The notes: generated by a model not told the origin, from the letters alone. A stretch of DNA of 64,000 nucleotides from Hyphomicrobium_A sp963817485 (GCA_963817485.1 CAWFOR010000026.1:124001-188000), one strand, 5' to 3'. Counted from the stretch's first letter, positions 24,129 through 33,390 are shown. A program made the numbers and translations.

Positions 24129-24455
24129 CTAGGAGCGGTCCCATAAGGGTTTGCGGGCGAGCAGGCCCTTCAGTTTCGAATTAGAGGGCACCGGCGCGTC
24201 GAGCGCGTTCGCGAAGTCTGCCCAATCGGCATCATTCAGCACAAAGATCCGCTGGCTCAACAGAACCTGAGCGGCCCGATCCCGTGCCGTAGCCAACATG
24301 AACTCGGTTCGAGTTTGGCCGAGCGCATCGGCAGCACGATCGATCAGAAGTCGTGTTTGCGGGTCAATGCGCAGGCTTAGAGGCTCGGCCTTCGCCGACG
24401 AGGCTTCCGCCTTGCGATTTCGCTTTACTCTGGGCGTTGCCGCGGGAGTGCTCAT
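24129..24455 (-). CDS. DUF1778 antitoxin (TacA-like)
   Basis: A 108-residue ribbon-helix-helix antitoxin of family DUF1778. The N-terminal basic tail is followed by the DNA-binding SLRIDPQTRLLIDRAADALG and FMLATARDRAAQVLL, while the C-terminal region (about 75-108) should wrap the toxin. It precedes the GNAT toxin with a 3-bp gap, the standard order. Two palindromes directly upstream (24484-24508) are the probable autoregulatory operators. Confidence 0.91.
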   Translation of the reverse strand: MSTPAATPRVKRNRKAEASSAKAEPLSLRIDPQTRLLIDRAADALGQTRTEFMLATARDRAAQVLLSQRIFVLNDADWADFANALDAPVPSNSKLKGLLARKPLWDRS

Positions 24456-24483
24456 GACGAATAGCTCATAGTTGTGATGCTAA

Positions 24484-24508
24484 CGTATATACGCGAATGT
24501 AATTACAT
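24484..24508 (-). promoter_or_regulatory. Probable TA autoregulation operator
   Basis: CGTATATACG (24484-24493) and ATGTAATTACAT (24497-24508) are both perfect palindromes in a locally AT-rich stretch 29-53 bp upstream of the antitoxin start. Tandem AT-rich palindromes at this position are typical binding sites of ribbon-helix-helix antitoxins. Confidence 0.65.
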
Positions 24509-24519
24509 CGTCAATACGT

Positions 24520-25098
24520 TTACCACCCGCCTTCGAGGTCGGCGATGTCGGCGAACTCGCCGCCGCGCAGGGGAAACGCCTCCTCCACCACGTAGGGGCC
24601 GCCGCCCACCTTGGGCCGCGAGGAGAACAGCACGAAGCGGCCGACGAGAAACGGCTCCGAGCGGAAGGCGCCGATGCGCCCCAGGATGCGTGCGACTTGA
24701 TCGGGGCTTGCCGATCGGAGCCGCGCCAGCGTCACGTGTGGCTTGAAGGGTCGGGCTTCGGGCGCGAGACCTACGGCGCGCGCCGCGCGCTCGTTCGCCC
24801 GCGCCAGCGCCTCGAGCTCGGGGGAGGGCCCGACCCCGGCCCAGATCGAATTAGGGTCATTGCCGCCAAAAACCCCGATGCCGGCGAGCCGGATTTCGAA
24901 GGCGTCCATCGAGACGCCGGCGAGGCGGTCGATGAGCTCGTCCGCCTGCGCCTTCTCGATGTCGCCGCAGAAGCGCAGCGTCAGATGATAGTTGTCGGGC
25001 TCGGTCCACCTGCCGCCGCCCGGTAGCGGCATGCGCAGCCGGAAGAGATCCTCGCGCTGCTCGGCGGGGATCTCGATGCCGGTGAAGAGGCGAGGCAT
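24520..25098 (-). CDS. thpR: RNA 2',3'-cyclic phosphodiesterase (2H family, ThpR)
   Basis: A 192-residue 2H phosphoesterase (LigT/ThpR) that opens 2',3'-cyclic phosphates of RNA. It starts MPRLFTGIEIPAEQREDL. The two catalytic HxTx motifs are HLTL (residues 38-41) and HVTL (about 120). It lies 33 bp downstream of tesA on the same strand and may be cotranscribed with it. Confidence 0.92.
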   Translation of the reverse strand: MPRLFTGIEIPAEQREDLFRLRMPLPGGGRWTEPDNYHLTLRFCGDIEKAQADELIDRLAGVSMDAFEIRLAGIGVFGGNDPNSIWAGVGPSPELEALARANERAARAVGLAPEARPFKPHVTLARLRSASPDQVARILGRIGAFRSEPFLVGRFVLFSSRPKVGGGPYVVEEAFPLRGGEFADIADLEGGW

Positions 25099-25131
25099 GG
25101 CACGCGGCTCTTGAGGCTGAGGGTCTTGTAG

Positions 25132-25834
25132 CTAAGTCTTGGGTGCCGTGGCCGCCTGCGGTGCGGCGCGCGCGATCAGCTCCACCACCTTCGGCATGAT
25201 GCGTTTGACGATCTCGGCGACGCCTTTGCCGGTCGGGTGCATTCCGTCGTCCTGGTTGAGCTTGGTGTCGAGGGCCACACCTTCGAGGAAGAAGGGATAG
25301 AACACGAGCCCATGCTCCTTCGCGAGGTCGGGGAAGATCTTGTCGAAGTCGTCGGAGTAGTTGTCGCCCCAGTTGGCGGGCGACAGCATGCCCAGCGAGC
25401 AGCACCTGGACGTTGCGCTTCTTCAAGGCGGCGATGATCTTCTCGAGGTTGGCGCGCGTCACCTTCGGGTCGATCCCGCGCAGCGCGTCGTTGGCGCCGA
25501 GCTCGAGAATGACGGCGTCGGTTCCGTCCGGCACCGCCCATTCGAGCCGCTGCAGGCCGTCGGCGGTCGTGTCGCCGGAAACGGCGCCGTTGGTGACGAC
25601 GACATTGCGGCCGTCGGCCTTCAACTGCTTCTGCAACTGCGCCGGAAACGCATCCTTCGGCCTGAGGCCGTAGCCGGCCGAGAGGCTGTCGCCGAAGGCC
25701 ACGATGTGGACCGACTTCGGCTCGGCCGCCGCGGTGGACAAATTCACCGCAACCGCTAAAGCGTTGACGAGGAAGAGTATCCCCACCACCTGTGCAAGGA
25801 CGCCAGCTTTCGCTCGTGCCGTGCTTGGCTTCAT
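25132..25834 (-). CDS. tesA: Arylesterase / lysophospholipase L1 (TesA, GDSL family), frame broken once
   Basis: A periplasmic SGNH/GDSL hydrolase with thioesterase, arylesterase and lysophospholipase activity. A signal peptide (cleaved near STAAAEP) precedes block I FGDSLSAGYGL, block II GAVSGDTTADG, block III LGANDALRG and block V DDGMHPTGKG (catalytic Asp/His). Blocks I-III and block V are in different frames. Removing one G near 25390 restores VQVLLAGMLSPANWGDNYSD and a product of about 234 residues. It is divergent from the ybbA-ybbP-like ABC genes, as in E. coli. Confidence 0.9.
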
Positions 25835-26002
25835 GTTTCTGCCTCACCGATCAGAGAAGGGCTAAAGCGTGAGGTAAAGACGTGGTCGCCGTGAGGCAAG
25901 GGCCAGAACACGACCAAGCCGCGACTAAGCCGCAACGGGAACGGCACGAGCCCGCCACAATCAGACGGCCTCAATTCCAACCACAACGGAGCCCTCCGCA
26001 AC

Positions 26003-26692
26003 GTGAGCCAGTCCATCGTAGCCCTGCAGGACGTGCAACTCACGCTGACGAGCCGGGCCGGCCCGGTCGAGATCCTGCGCGACGTGAGCCTCAAGGTCGA
26101 GCCGGGGCAATCGCTTGCCGTCGTCGGGCCATCGGGCTCGGGCAAGACATCCTTGCTGATGGTGGTCGCCGGCTTGGAGCGTGCAACGAGCGGCCGCGTC
26201 GAGGTCGCCGGGCACGATCTCACCAGACTCGGCGAGGACGAGCTTGCGCTCATGCGCGGCGCCGAGATCGGCATCGTTTTCCAATCGTTCCATCTCGTGC
26301 CGACGATGACGGCGCTCGAGAACGTGGCGCTGCCTCTGGAGTTTGCCGGTGCGCCGAACGCGTTTGCGATTGCGCGCGAGCTGCTGCACGAGGTCGGCCT
26401 CGCCCCGCGCGTCGATCACTTCCCCGCGCAGCTTTCCGGCGGCGAGCAGCAGCGCGTTGCGATTGCGCGTGCGCTGAGCCGGTCGCCGAAGCTCATTCTC
26501 GCGGATGAGCCGACCGGCAACCTCGACGGCAAGACCGGCCGCCAGGTGATCGATCTGTTGTTCGGGCTGCAGCGGCGGCGGCAGGCGACGCTCGTGCTCG
26601 TGACGCACGACGCGGCACTCGCCGGCGCCTGCGAGCGCACGATCCGCATGGCGGACGGCCGCATCGAGCGCGCGGCGGAGCTTGTCGCATGA
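26003..26692 (+). CDS. ybbA: ABC transporter ATP-binding protein (YbbA/LolD-like)
   Basis: A 229-residue ATPase of the MacB/LolD type. Walker A is GPSGSGKTS (42-50), the signature LSGGEQQR, and Walker B LILADEPTGN. It overlaps the permease start by 4 bp (ATGA). Its place opposite tesA and before a large FtsX-like permease matches the E. coli tesA/ybbA-ybbP locus. The transported substrate is unknown. Confidence 0.9.
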   Translation: MSQSIVALQDVQLTLTSRAGPVEILRDVSLKVEPGQSLAVVGPSGSGKTSLLMVVAGLERATSGRVEVAGHDLTRLGEDELALMRGAEIGIVFQSFHLVPTMTALENVALPLEFAGAPNAFAIARELLHEVGLAPRVDHFPAQLSGGEQQRVAIARALSRSPKLILADEPTGNLDGKTGRQVIDLLFGLQRRRQATLVLVTHDAALAGACERTIRMADGRIERAAELVA

Positions 26693-29265
26693 CCGCAGCC
26701 GATACGGTCGCCGCCGCCCCGCAGGATCGCGACTGGCGCCTGCCGGTGGTGCTGTCGATTGCGCTGCGCGAGCTGCGCAGCGGCATTGCGGGCTTCCGCA
26801 TCTTCATCGCCTGCGTGGCGCTCGGCGTCACCGTCATCACCGGCGTCGGCGCCGTGTCGGACGCGCTCCGAGCGGGCTTCGAGCGCCAGGGCGAGGCGAT
26901 CCTCGGCGGCGACATGACGGTGTCGCGCATGCACGTGCGCGCGGTGGGGAGCGAACGCGCGGCGCTCGAGAAGCTCGGGCGGCTCTCGGAGACGGCCACG
27001 CTGCGCACGATGGCGCGCAACCTCGACGGCTCCGACCAGGCGCTCGCCGAATTGAAGGGTGTCGACGCCGCCTATCCGCTCGCCGGCAAGGTGGCGCTCG
27101 CTGACGGAGGCTCGCTGCAGGAGGCGCTCACGCGCGGCGCCGTCGTCGATCCGGCTTTGCTGCGGCGGCTGGGGCTGAAGGTCGGCGACACGGTCATGCT
27201 CGGCACCGAGCAGGTGCCGGTCGCGGCCGTGCTGAAATCGGAGCCCGATGCGCTGTCCGACCGCCTCACCTACGGGCCGCGCATCTTCGTCTCGCAGGCG
27301 GTGCTCGACAAGACCGGCATCATCAAGCCGGGCACGCTGGTGCGCTGGCGCTATGCCGTGAAGCTCGCCGATGGCAAACAGGCGAGCGAGCAGGAGATCA
27401 AGGACCTGCGCGCCCGCGTGACGGCGGAGCTGCCCGAGGCGGGCTTCACCATCACCGACCGCCGCGATCCCTCGCCCCAGGTGACGCGCACGCTCGACCG
27501 GCTGCGGCAGTTCCTGACGCTCATCGGTTTGACGGCACTGCTCGTCGGCGGCGTCGGCGTCGCCAACGCGGTCGCGACCTTCATCGACAAGCGGCGCAAG
27601 GTCATCGCCACCATGAAGAGCGTCGGCGCGACCAGCCGCACGGTGCTCGGCATCTTCCTCGCGCAGGTGACCATTGTCGCCGTCATCGGCATCGTCATCG
27701 GGCTCGTTCTGGGTACGGTGCTGCCGCTCGTGCTCGGCGCTCTCTATGGCGACATGGTGCCGATCCAGGCCGAGATCACGGTGTCGCCGTTGAGCATCCT
27801 CTCGGCTGCGATCTACGGGCTCACCGTCTCGCTGCTGTTCACGCTGTGGCCGCTCGGGCGCGTCGAACGCGTCAGCGCCAGCGTACTATTCCGCGACGAG
27901 GTGGCGCCCGAGCGCGTGTGGCCGAGCGCGTGGATCATTGGCGCGACGCTGCTCACCGCCGTGGTGCTCGTCGGCTTTGCCGTGCTGACCTCGGATTCAA
28001 AGCGCATCGCGCTCTACTTCTGTGGCGCGCTGGCCGTGATCTTCGTCGTGTTCTGGCTGCTGGGGACCGCGGTGACTGCGCTCGCACGCCGGGCTCCGCG
28101 GTCGCGGATGCCGGAGCTGGCGCTTGCGGTCGGCAACCTCGGCGCCCCGGGCGGACTCACGCGATCTGTCGTGTTGTCGCTCGGCGCCGGGCTCTCGCTG
28201 CTCGTCGCGGTGGCGCTCGCGAACGCGTCCCTCGTCAGCGAGCTGCAGGAGCGCTTGCCGACACGCTCGCCCGACTACTTCGTGCTCGACGTGACCAAGG
28301 ACGACTTCCCCGCCATCACCGAGTTGGTGCAGCACGACATCCCTGCGGCGGCGCTGGAGGAGGCGCCGATGCTGCGCGGGCGCATCGTGCGCTTCAACGA
28401 TACGCCGGTCGAGGACATCAATGCGCCGCCCGAGGCGCAGTGGGTGCTGAACGGCGACCGCGGGCTATCGTATGCGGAGACGGTGCCGAAGGGCTCCAAG
28501 GTGGTGGCGGGCGAGTGGTGGCCCGCGGACTATGCGGGCGAGCCGCTCGTCTCCTTCGAGACTGAACTCGCCGGCAAGCTCGGCTTGAAGCTCGGCGACA
28601 CGGTGACCGTCAACGTGCTCGGCCGCAACGTGACGGCGCGCATCGCCAATCTGCGCGAGGTGAAGTGGGAGAGCCTCGCCATCAACTTCGTGATGGTGTT
28701 CTCGCCCAACACGTTGAAGGGCGCGCCGCACAACCTGCTGGTGACGATCTCGCTGCCGGATGCCACGCCGCCCGCGACGGAGGCGCAGGTGATCCGCACG
28801 CTGGGGCGCGACTACCCGTCGGTGACCGCGATCCGCGTGCGCGATGTGCTCGACGCCTTCAGCTCGGTGTTCGCCAAGGTGATGATCGCGGTCCGCGTCG
28901 CCGGCAGCGTGACGCTGCTCGCTGGGGCGCTCGTGCTCGCCGGCGCGCTGGCGACCGCGCAGCGCCGCCGCATCCTGGAGGCCGTCATCCTGAAGACCCT
29001 CGGCGCCACCCGGCGGCGCATCCTCGTCTCGCACGCGTTCGAGTACCTCCTGCTCGCGGGCGCGACCGCGGTCTTTGCCGTGATTCTCGGCACCGCGGCC
29101 GCCTGGCTCGCCGTGACGCGTGTCATGAGCATCGACTTCACGTTTTCGCTCTCCGCCGTCGCCATGGCGATCGCGCTTGCCGTCGCGCTCGTCCTCGCTT
29201 TCGGCGGGGTGGGCACCTGGGGCGTGTTGAGGGCGCCGGCCGTGCCCTACCTGCGGTCGGAGTGA
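26689..29265 (+). CDS. ybbP: Large FtsX-like ABC permease (YbbP family)
   Basis: An 858-residue permease with two FtsX domains. There is one N-terminal helix (about 30-60), a long periplasmic domain, three helices near 265-400, further helices at about 405-455 and 485-505, a second periplasmic region, and a C-terminal helix set around 720-850. GATSRTVLGIFLAQVT and GATRRRILVSHAFEYLL are the repeated coupling-helix segments. It forms an export-type complex with the upstream ATPase; E. coli YbbAP has been proposed to handle hydrophobic compounds or lipids. The gene is intact. Confidence 0.9.
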   Translation: MTAADTVAAAPQDRDWRLPVVLSIALRELRSGIAGFRIFIACVALGVTVITGVGAVSDALRAGFERQGEAILGGDMTVSRMHVRAVGSERAALEKLGRLSETATLRTMARNLDGSDQALAELKGVDAAYPLAGKVALADGGSLQEALTRGAVVDPALLRRLGLKVGDTVMLGTEQVPVAAVLKSEPDALSDRLTYGPRIFVSQAVLDKTGIIKPGTLVRWRYAVKLADGKQASEQEIKDLRARVTAELPEAGFTITDRRDPSPQVTRTLDRLRQFLTLIGLTALLVGGVGVANAVATFIDKRRKVIATMKSVGATSRTVLGIFLAQVTIVAVIGIVIGLVLGTVLPLVLGALYGDMVPIQAEITVSPLSILSAAIYGLTVSLLFTLWPLGRVERVSASVLFRDEVAPERVWPSAWIIGATLLTAVVLVGFAVLTSDSKRIALYFCGALAVIFVVFWLLGTAVTALARRAPRSRMPELALAVGNLGAPGGLTRSVVLSLGAGLSLLVAVALANASLVSELQERLPTRSPDYFVLDVTKDDFPAITELVQHDIPAAALEEAPMLRGRIVRFNDTPVEDINAPPEAQWVLNGDRGLSYAETVPKGSKVVAGEWWPADYAGEPLVSFETELAGKLGLKLGDTVTVNVLGRNVTARIANLREVKWESLAINFVMVFSPNTLKGAPHNLLVTISLPDATPPATEAQVIRTLGRDYPSVTAIRVRDVLDAFSSVFAKVMIAVRVAGSVTLLAGALVLAGALATAQRRRILEAVILKTLGATRRRILVSHAFEYLLLAGATAVFAVILGTAAAWLAVTRVMSIDFTFSLSAVAMAIALAVALVLAFGGVGTWGVLRAPAVPYLRSE

Positions 29266-29424
29266 AGCCTCTGAAAAGGCGTGTTATTTCTGTCCTGTAA
29301 CGGAACTTAAGGCTTCAAATATCACTATGCACGCGCCTTGAAAGGGGCATGGGCACAGCGCATATTCCAGCTGTGTTTTCTGGCGATCTTCGCCACGGAT
29401 TTGGGACAGCCAAGGAAGGATTCA

Positions 29425-30168
29425 ATGGCTCAGCTCGACAACAGGTATGCGCAATCCCCGATTGGCGCCCGCGCGGGCGTCGCGGTGGACGAGGGCCTGC
29501 GCTCCTACATGCTCGGCGTCTACAACTACATGGCGGCCGGCGTGGCTCTGACGGGCGTCGCGGCCTACCTCACATTCATGTTTGCGGTGCAGGACGGTGC
29601 CCTGACGCCGTTCGGCCAGGCGATCTACACCTCGCCGCTGCGCTGGGTCGTCATGCTCGCCCCGCTCGGCTTCGTGCTCTACCTCGGCTTCCGCCTGCAG
29701 CAGATGAGCGTTGGCGCCGCGCAGATCGCCTTCTGGGCCTTCGCGGCCGTCATGGGCGTCTCGCTGTCGTCGATCTTCCTGGTCTTCACCGGCCAGTCGA
29801 TTACGCAGATCTTCTTCATCACCGCGGCGACTTTCGGCGCGCTCTCGCTGTGGGGCTACACCACGAAGCGGGACATCTCCGGCTGGGGCTCCTTCCTGTT
29901 CATGGGCCTCGTCGGCATTATCCTCGCCTCGCTGGTCAACTACTTCCTGCAGTCGAGCGGCATGCAGTTCGCCATCTCGGTGATCGGTGTGCTGGTGTTT
30001 GCGGGCCTCACCGCCTACGACACGCAGCGGATCAAGGACGGCTACCTGATGGTGCGCGGCGATGCGGCCATGATGGCCAAGAGCGCGATCATGGGTGCGC
30101 TGAGCCTCTACCTCGACTTCATCAACATGTTCATCATGCTGCTGAACCTCTTCGGCAACCGCAACTGA
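29425..30168 (+). CDS. Bax inhibitor-1 family membrane protein (YccA/YbhL-like)
   Basis: A 247-residue seven-helix membrane protein of the BI-1/TMBIM family. Bacterial members form Ca2+-leak channels or interact with FtsH. It starts MAQLDNRYAQSPIGARAG at 29425 behind the ribosome site AAGGAAGGA. FAGLTAYDTQRIKDGY holds the conserved Asp pair region and the C-terminus has LSLYLDFINMFIMLLNLFG. It is followed by an intrinsic terminator at 30198-30228. Confidence 0.93.
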   Translation: MAQLDNRYAQSPIGARAGVAVDEGLRSYMLGVYNYMAAGVALTGVAAYLTFMFAVQDGALTPFGQAIYTSPLRWVVMLAPLGFVLYLGFRLQQMSVGAAQIAFWAFAAVMGVSLSSIFLVFTGQSITQIFFITAATFGALSLWGYTTKRDISGWGSFLFMGLVGIILASLVNYFLQSSGMQFAISVIGVLVFAGLTAYDTQRIKDGYLMVRGDAAMMAKSAIMGALSLYLDFINMFIMLLNLFGNRN

Positions 30169-30197
30169 GCGAGCCGCAGTCGAGACGCGAATACGTG

Positions 30198-30228
30198 AAG
30201 AGCCCCGGTTTCCGGGGCTCTTTGCTTT
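30198..30228 (+). terminator. Rho-independent terminator after the Bax-1 gene
   Basis: AGAGCCCCGG (30199-30208) and CCGGGGCTCT (30212-30221) form a 10-bp stem with a TTT loop, followed by a T-rich tail on the plus strand. Confidence 0.85.
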
Positions 30229-30255
30229 TGCGCGGTACTCGAATTGCGACGGTCC

Positions 30256-30396
30256 AACCCCTCACCCGGCTCGCATGCTCCGCATGGCGAGCCGACCTCT
30301 CCCTCAGGGAGAGGTGCAGTGGGGCCGATGTCTGTCACCTGTCCTAGCGGGAGAGATCGGCTGCACGCGCTTGGCGCGGCAGCCGGGTGAGGGGTT
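30256..30396. repeat. Composite palindromic repeat, long form (copy 3)
   Basis: A 141-bp unit with outer arms AACCCCTCACCCGG and CCGGGTGAGGGGTT and inner CCTCTCCC/GGGAGAGG palindromes, clearly homologous to 16088-16227. It lies between the convergent Bax-1 and DUF2794 genes. Confidence 0.85.
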
Positions 30397-30414
30397 ACGG
30401 CGTACGGCTGAATG

Positions 30415-30807
30415 CTACCCGCTGACGAGGCGAGCGCGGTCTTCCAGCACGTGCAGGACGCGGCGCAGATCGTGCCCGCGCTTCAGGATCAGCCCCGCCG
30501 GCGCGACGACCGAGTAGGCGCCCTGCTTGCGCGCGAGCTTCGGCGTCTTCTCGATGCGAAACAGCGGGCATTCGCTGGCGCGGCGGAACACCGAGAACGC
30601 GGCCGTGTCGCGCCCGAGGTCGATTGCGTAGTCGCGCCACTCGCCCGCGGCGACCTTGCGGCCGTAGACGGCGAGGATCGCGCTGAGCTCCTGGCGGTTG
30701 AAGGTGGTGATTCGCTGGGGGTCGGGTGTTGGGCTTGCGTGCGGCAGGGCGCCGCGAAAGCCGCCCGCTTGGCGCGGGCTGAATATTATTGGTTCGGTTT
30801 CGCTCAA
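30415..30807 (-). CDS. DUF2794 domain-containing protein
   Basis: A 130-residue cytosolic protein of DUF2794, a family restricted mainly to alphaproteobacteria with no known function. Recognisable segments are FNRQELSAILAVYGR, VAAGEWRDYAIDLGRD, FRRASECPLFRIEK and LILKRGHDLRRVL. No membrane segment or signal peptide is present. The ATG at 30807 gives MSETEPIIFSPRQAGGF. Confidence 0.86.
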   Translation of the reverse strand: MSETEPIIFSPRQAGGFRGALPHASPTPDPQRITTFNRQELSAILAVYGRKVAAGEWRDYAIDLGRDTAAFSVFRRASECPLFRIEKTPKLARKQGAYSVVAPAGLILKRGHDLRRVLHVLEDRARLVSG

Positions 30808-30961
30808 TGGCGCCTCCCCGTCGTGACAGAAATATGATCGCCCCGCTCGCGTCCGATTTCAAGGCCCTGCTGTGCGCGACCGGCGCCGCGTCTTGAGGCA
30901 GTTGCGCGCATTCGCGGCACGGAAAATCCCTGAATAGGTCAAATTGAGGTCCCGCCGCGGA

Positions 30962-31161
30962 CAACGATCCGCCCCAAAGCATTGCGACCTTGCTGATCGT
31001 TGCCTTTTAGACCCGATCCGGATGGAGCACCTCCGGTTCTCAGCCCCCCAGCCCCCCGGGGCTGCTTCGATGGATCGGGTCTTATTAGGCAGCAACCATT
31101 TCCCAGAACTCCTAGTCCCAGAGCATGATCGGGCCGGTTTCCCCACCGGCCCATTTTTTTT
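30962..31161 (+). ncRNA. Candidate structured small RNA ending in an intrinsic terminator
   Basis: Within the 411-bp gap 30808-31218 lies a series of perfect stems: CAACGATC/GATCGTTG (30962-30969 with 30995-31002), an 11-bp stem AGACCCGATCC/GGATCGGGTCT (31009-31019 with 31072-31082) enclosing a smaller GC stem, and a terminator GGGCCGGT/ACCGGCCC (31131-31138 with 31145-31152) followed by ATTTTTTTT. No plus-strand gene precedes it, so a small RNA or an attenuated leader for the M3 peptidase gene is likely. It matches no RNA family I can recognise (not SRP, tmRNA or RNase P). The rest of the gap shows nothing clear. The 5' end is uncertain. Confidence 0.45.
31131..31161 (+). terminator. Strong intrinsic terminator upstream of the M3 peptidase gene
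   Basis: An 8-bp GC stem (31131-31138, 31145-31152) with loop TTCCCC and eight T residues. It lies 57 bp before the peptidase start codon and has no coding gene upstream on its strand. Confidence 0.85.
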
Positions 31162-31218
31162 GTCTGCTGCCGCTTCGGGACGATTTGCCGGCTTGCTGCA
31201 GGCGCCCGAGCGGCTGAT

Positions 31219-33381
31219 ATGAAGAGGAGCGACAACTCCTTTGAAGGATCGATTGCGGTGACGACACGCGCGGGCAGGCGGAGCGGCGGCAAAAACCTCA
31301 GCAAGGCGAAGACGGTCAAGCGGTCGCCCGCACGGCGATCCTCCGAGCCCGGCAATCCGCTGCTCGGCAAATGGTCGACGCCGTTCGCGCTGCCGCCCTT
31401 CGAGTCGATCGAGCCCAAGCATTTCGCACCCGCATTCGCGGCGGCGCTGAAAGCCCACAAGGCGGAGATCGCGAAGATCGCGGCGCAGACATCGCGGCCG
31501 ACGTTCGCCAACACCATCGTGGCGCTCGAGCGCGCCGGGCGCACGCTCAACCGCGTCGCCGGCGTGTTCTACAATCTGACGGGCGCGCACACGAGCGAGG
31601 AGCTGCAGGCCGTGGAGCGCGAGATCGCGCCGCAGCTCGCCGCGCACGAGACGGCGGTGATGCTCAACCCCAAGATCTTCACGCGCGTGGAGGATCTCTA
31701 TAAGCGCCGCGATCGCCTGCGCCTCACCGACGAGCAGCGGCGCGTCGTGGAGCTGCACCATACCTGGCTGGTGCGCGCCGGCGCCAAGCTCGGCCGCAAG
31801 GCGAAAGCGCGCGTCGCCGAGATCAACGAGCGTCTCGCGACGCTTGCCACGCAATTTGCTCAGAACGTCCTGAAGGACGAGCAGTCCTGGCGCCTGGTGC
31901 TCGATGGCGAGCGCGATCTCGCGGGGCTGCCGTCTACGGTGCGCGCGTCCGCGGCCCGCGCTGCCGCCGACGCCGGCCTCAAGGGCAAGCACATCATCAC
32001 GCTCTCGCGCTCGAGCGTCGAGCCGTTCCTGCAGTTCTCCTCGCGCCGCGATTTGCGCGAGCAGGCGTTCAACGCATGGACCAAACGCGGCGAGATGGGC
32101 GGGGCGACCGACAACCGTGCCATCACCGCGGAGATCGTGGCGCTGCGGGCGGAGCTTGCGAAGCTGCTCGGCTACGACAGCTACGCCGACTACAGCCTCG
32201 ACGACGCCATGGCGAAGACTCCTGCCGCAGTGCGCGACCTGCTGACCGCGGTGTGGCCGGCAGCCGTGCGCCGCGCCGCGCAGGAGCGCGAAGCCCTGCA
32301 GGAGCGCGCGCGCGCCGAGGGCGGCAACTTCGAGATCGCGGCGTGGGACTGGCGCTACTATTCGGAGAAGGAGCGCAAGGCGCTCTACGATTTGGACGAG
32401 GCGGCGACGCGGCCCTATTTCACGTTGGAGACGGTGATCGCCGCGGCCTTCGACACCGCTGGGCGGCTGTTCGGCCTGCGCTTCGAGGAGCTCGCCGACG
32501 TTCCCCGCTATCACCCGGACGTGCGCGTCTGGGACGTGACGGACGAACGCGGCGCCCACGTCGGGCTCTTCCTCGGCGACTACTTCGCGCGGCCATCAAA
32601 GCGTTCGGGCGCGTGGATGAGCGCCTTCCGCTCGCAGTCGAAGGTCGCCGGCAACGTGCGCCCCGTCATCGTCAACGTGATGAACTTCGCACGCGGAGAG
32701 GAAGGCGAGCAGACGTTGCTATCGCTCGATGACGCACGCACGCTGTTCCACGAGTTCGGCCACGGCCTGCACGGGCTCTTATCGGACGTCACCTATCCGT
32801 CGATCTCGGGCACGAGCGTGTCGCGCGATTTCGTCGAGCTGCCCTCACAGCTCTACGAGCACTGGCTGATGGTGCCGGAGGTGCTGCAGCGCTTCGCGAT
32901 CCACCACGAGACGGGCAAGCCGATGCCGGCAAAGCTCGCTCAGCGCATCAAGAAGGCGCGCAACTTCAACCAGGGCTTCTCGACCGTCGAGTACGTGGCT
33001 TCCGCGCTGGTCGACATGGAGCTGCACGCGCTGCCGGAGGTGGAGGGGCTCGACGTCGACACCTTCGAGCGCACGACGCTGAAGCGGCTCGGCATGCCGC
33101 GCGAGATCGTCATGCGCCACCGCATCCCGCATTTCCTGCACATCATGGGCGGCTACGCGGCGGGCTACTACAGCTACCTGTGGTCGGAGGTGATGGATGC
33201 CGACGCGTTCCAGGCCTTCGAGGAGGCGGGCGACGCTTTCGATCCGGCGACGGCGAAGCGGCTGAAGAAGTACATCTATTCGGGCGGCAACCAGCGCGAT
33301 CCGCTCGATGCTTACGTCGCCTTCCGCGGCCGTGCGCCCGAGATCGCGGGCATGCTCAAGAAGCGCGGGCTGGACGCTTGA
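31219..33381 (+). CDS. M3 family zinc oligopeptidase / peptidyl-dipeptidase
   Basis: A 720-residue thimet-type metallopeptidase (Dcp/PrlC family) that degrades short peptides in the cytosol. The zinc motif HEFGH lies at 511-515, with the third ligand Glu in RDFVELPSQLYEHW. The N-terminal region NPLLGKWSTPFALPPFESIE is typical of Dcp. About 45 basic residues precede it from the ATG at 31219 and lack homology I recognise, so the true start may be later (for example a GTG near 31258). No signal peptide is seen. Confidence 0.9.
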   Translation: MKRSDNSFEGSIAVTTRAGRRSGGKNLSKAKTVKRSPARRSSEPGNPLLGKWSTPFALPPFESIEPKHFAPAFAAALKAHKAEIAKIAAQTSRPTFANTIVALERAGRTLNRVAGVFYNLTGAHTSEELQAVEREIAPQLAAHETAVMLNPKIFTRVEDLYKRRDRLRLTDEQRRVVELHHTWLVRAGAKLGRKAKARVAEINERLATLATQFAQNVLKDEQSWRLVLDGERDLAGLPSTVRASAARAAADAGLKGKHIITLSRSSVEPFLQFSSRRDLREQAFNAWTKRGEMGGATDNRAITAEIVALRAELAKLLGYDSYADYSLDDAMAKTPAAVRDLLTAVWPAAVRRAAQEREALQERARAEGGNFEIAAWDWRYYSEKERKALYDLDEAATRPYFTLETVIAAAFDTAGRLFGLRFEELADVPRYHPDVRVWDVTDERGAHVGLFLGDYFARPSKRSGAWMSAFRSQSKVAGNVRPVIVNVMNFARGEEGEQTLLSLDDARTLFHEFGHGLHGLLSDVTYPSISGTSVSRDFVELPSQLYEHWLMVPEVLQRFAIHHETGKPMPAKLAQRIKKARNFNQGFSTVEYVASALVDMELHALPEVEGLDVDTFERTTLKRLGMPREIVMRHRIPHFLHIMGGYAAGYYSYLWSEVMDADAFQAFEEAGDAFDPATAKRLKKYIYSGGNQRDPLDAYVAFRGRAPEIAGMLKKRGLDA

Positions 33382-33390
33382 GCGGGCACT

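Noticed and set aside
30962..31161. Identification of the structured RNA as SRP RNA, tmRNA, 6S RNA or RNase P RNA
   Set aside because: The diagnostic conserved sequences (for example GGAAGGAAGCAGCC of SRP RNA) are absent, and a 6S-like long duplex with central bubble could not be drawn convincingly.
30859..32559. 566-codon minus-strand open frame opposite the M3 peptidase
   Set aside because: It is the complement of the peptidase and of the structured intergenic region, with no ribosome site or recognisable motif.
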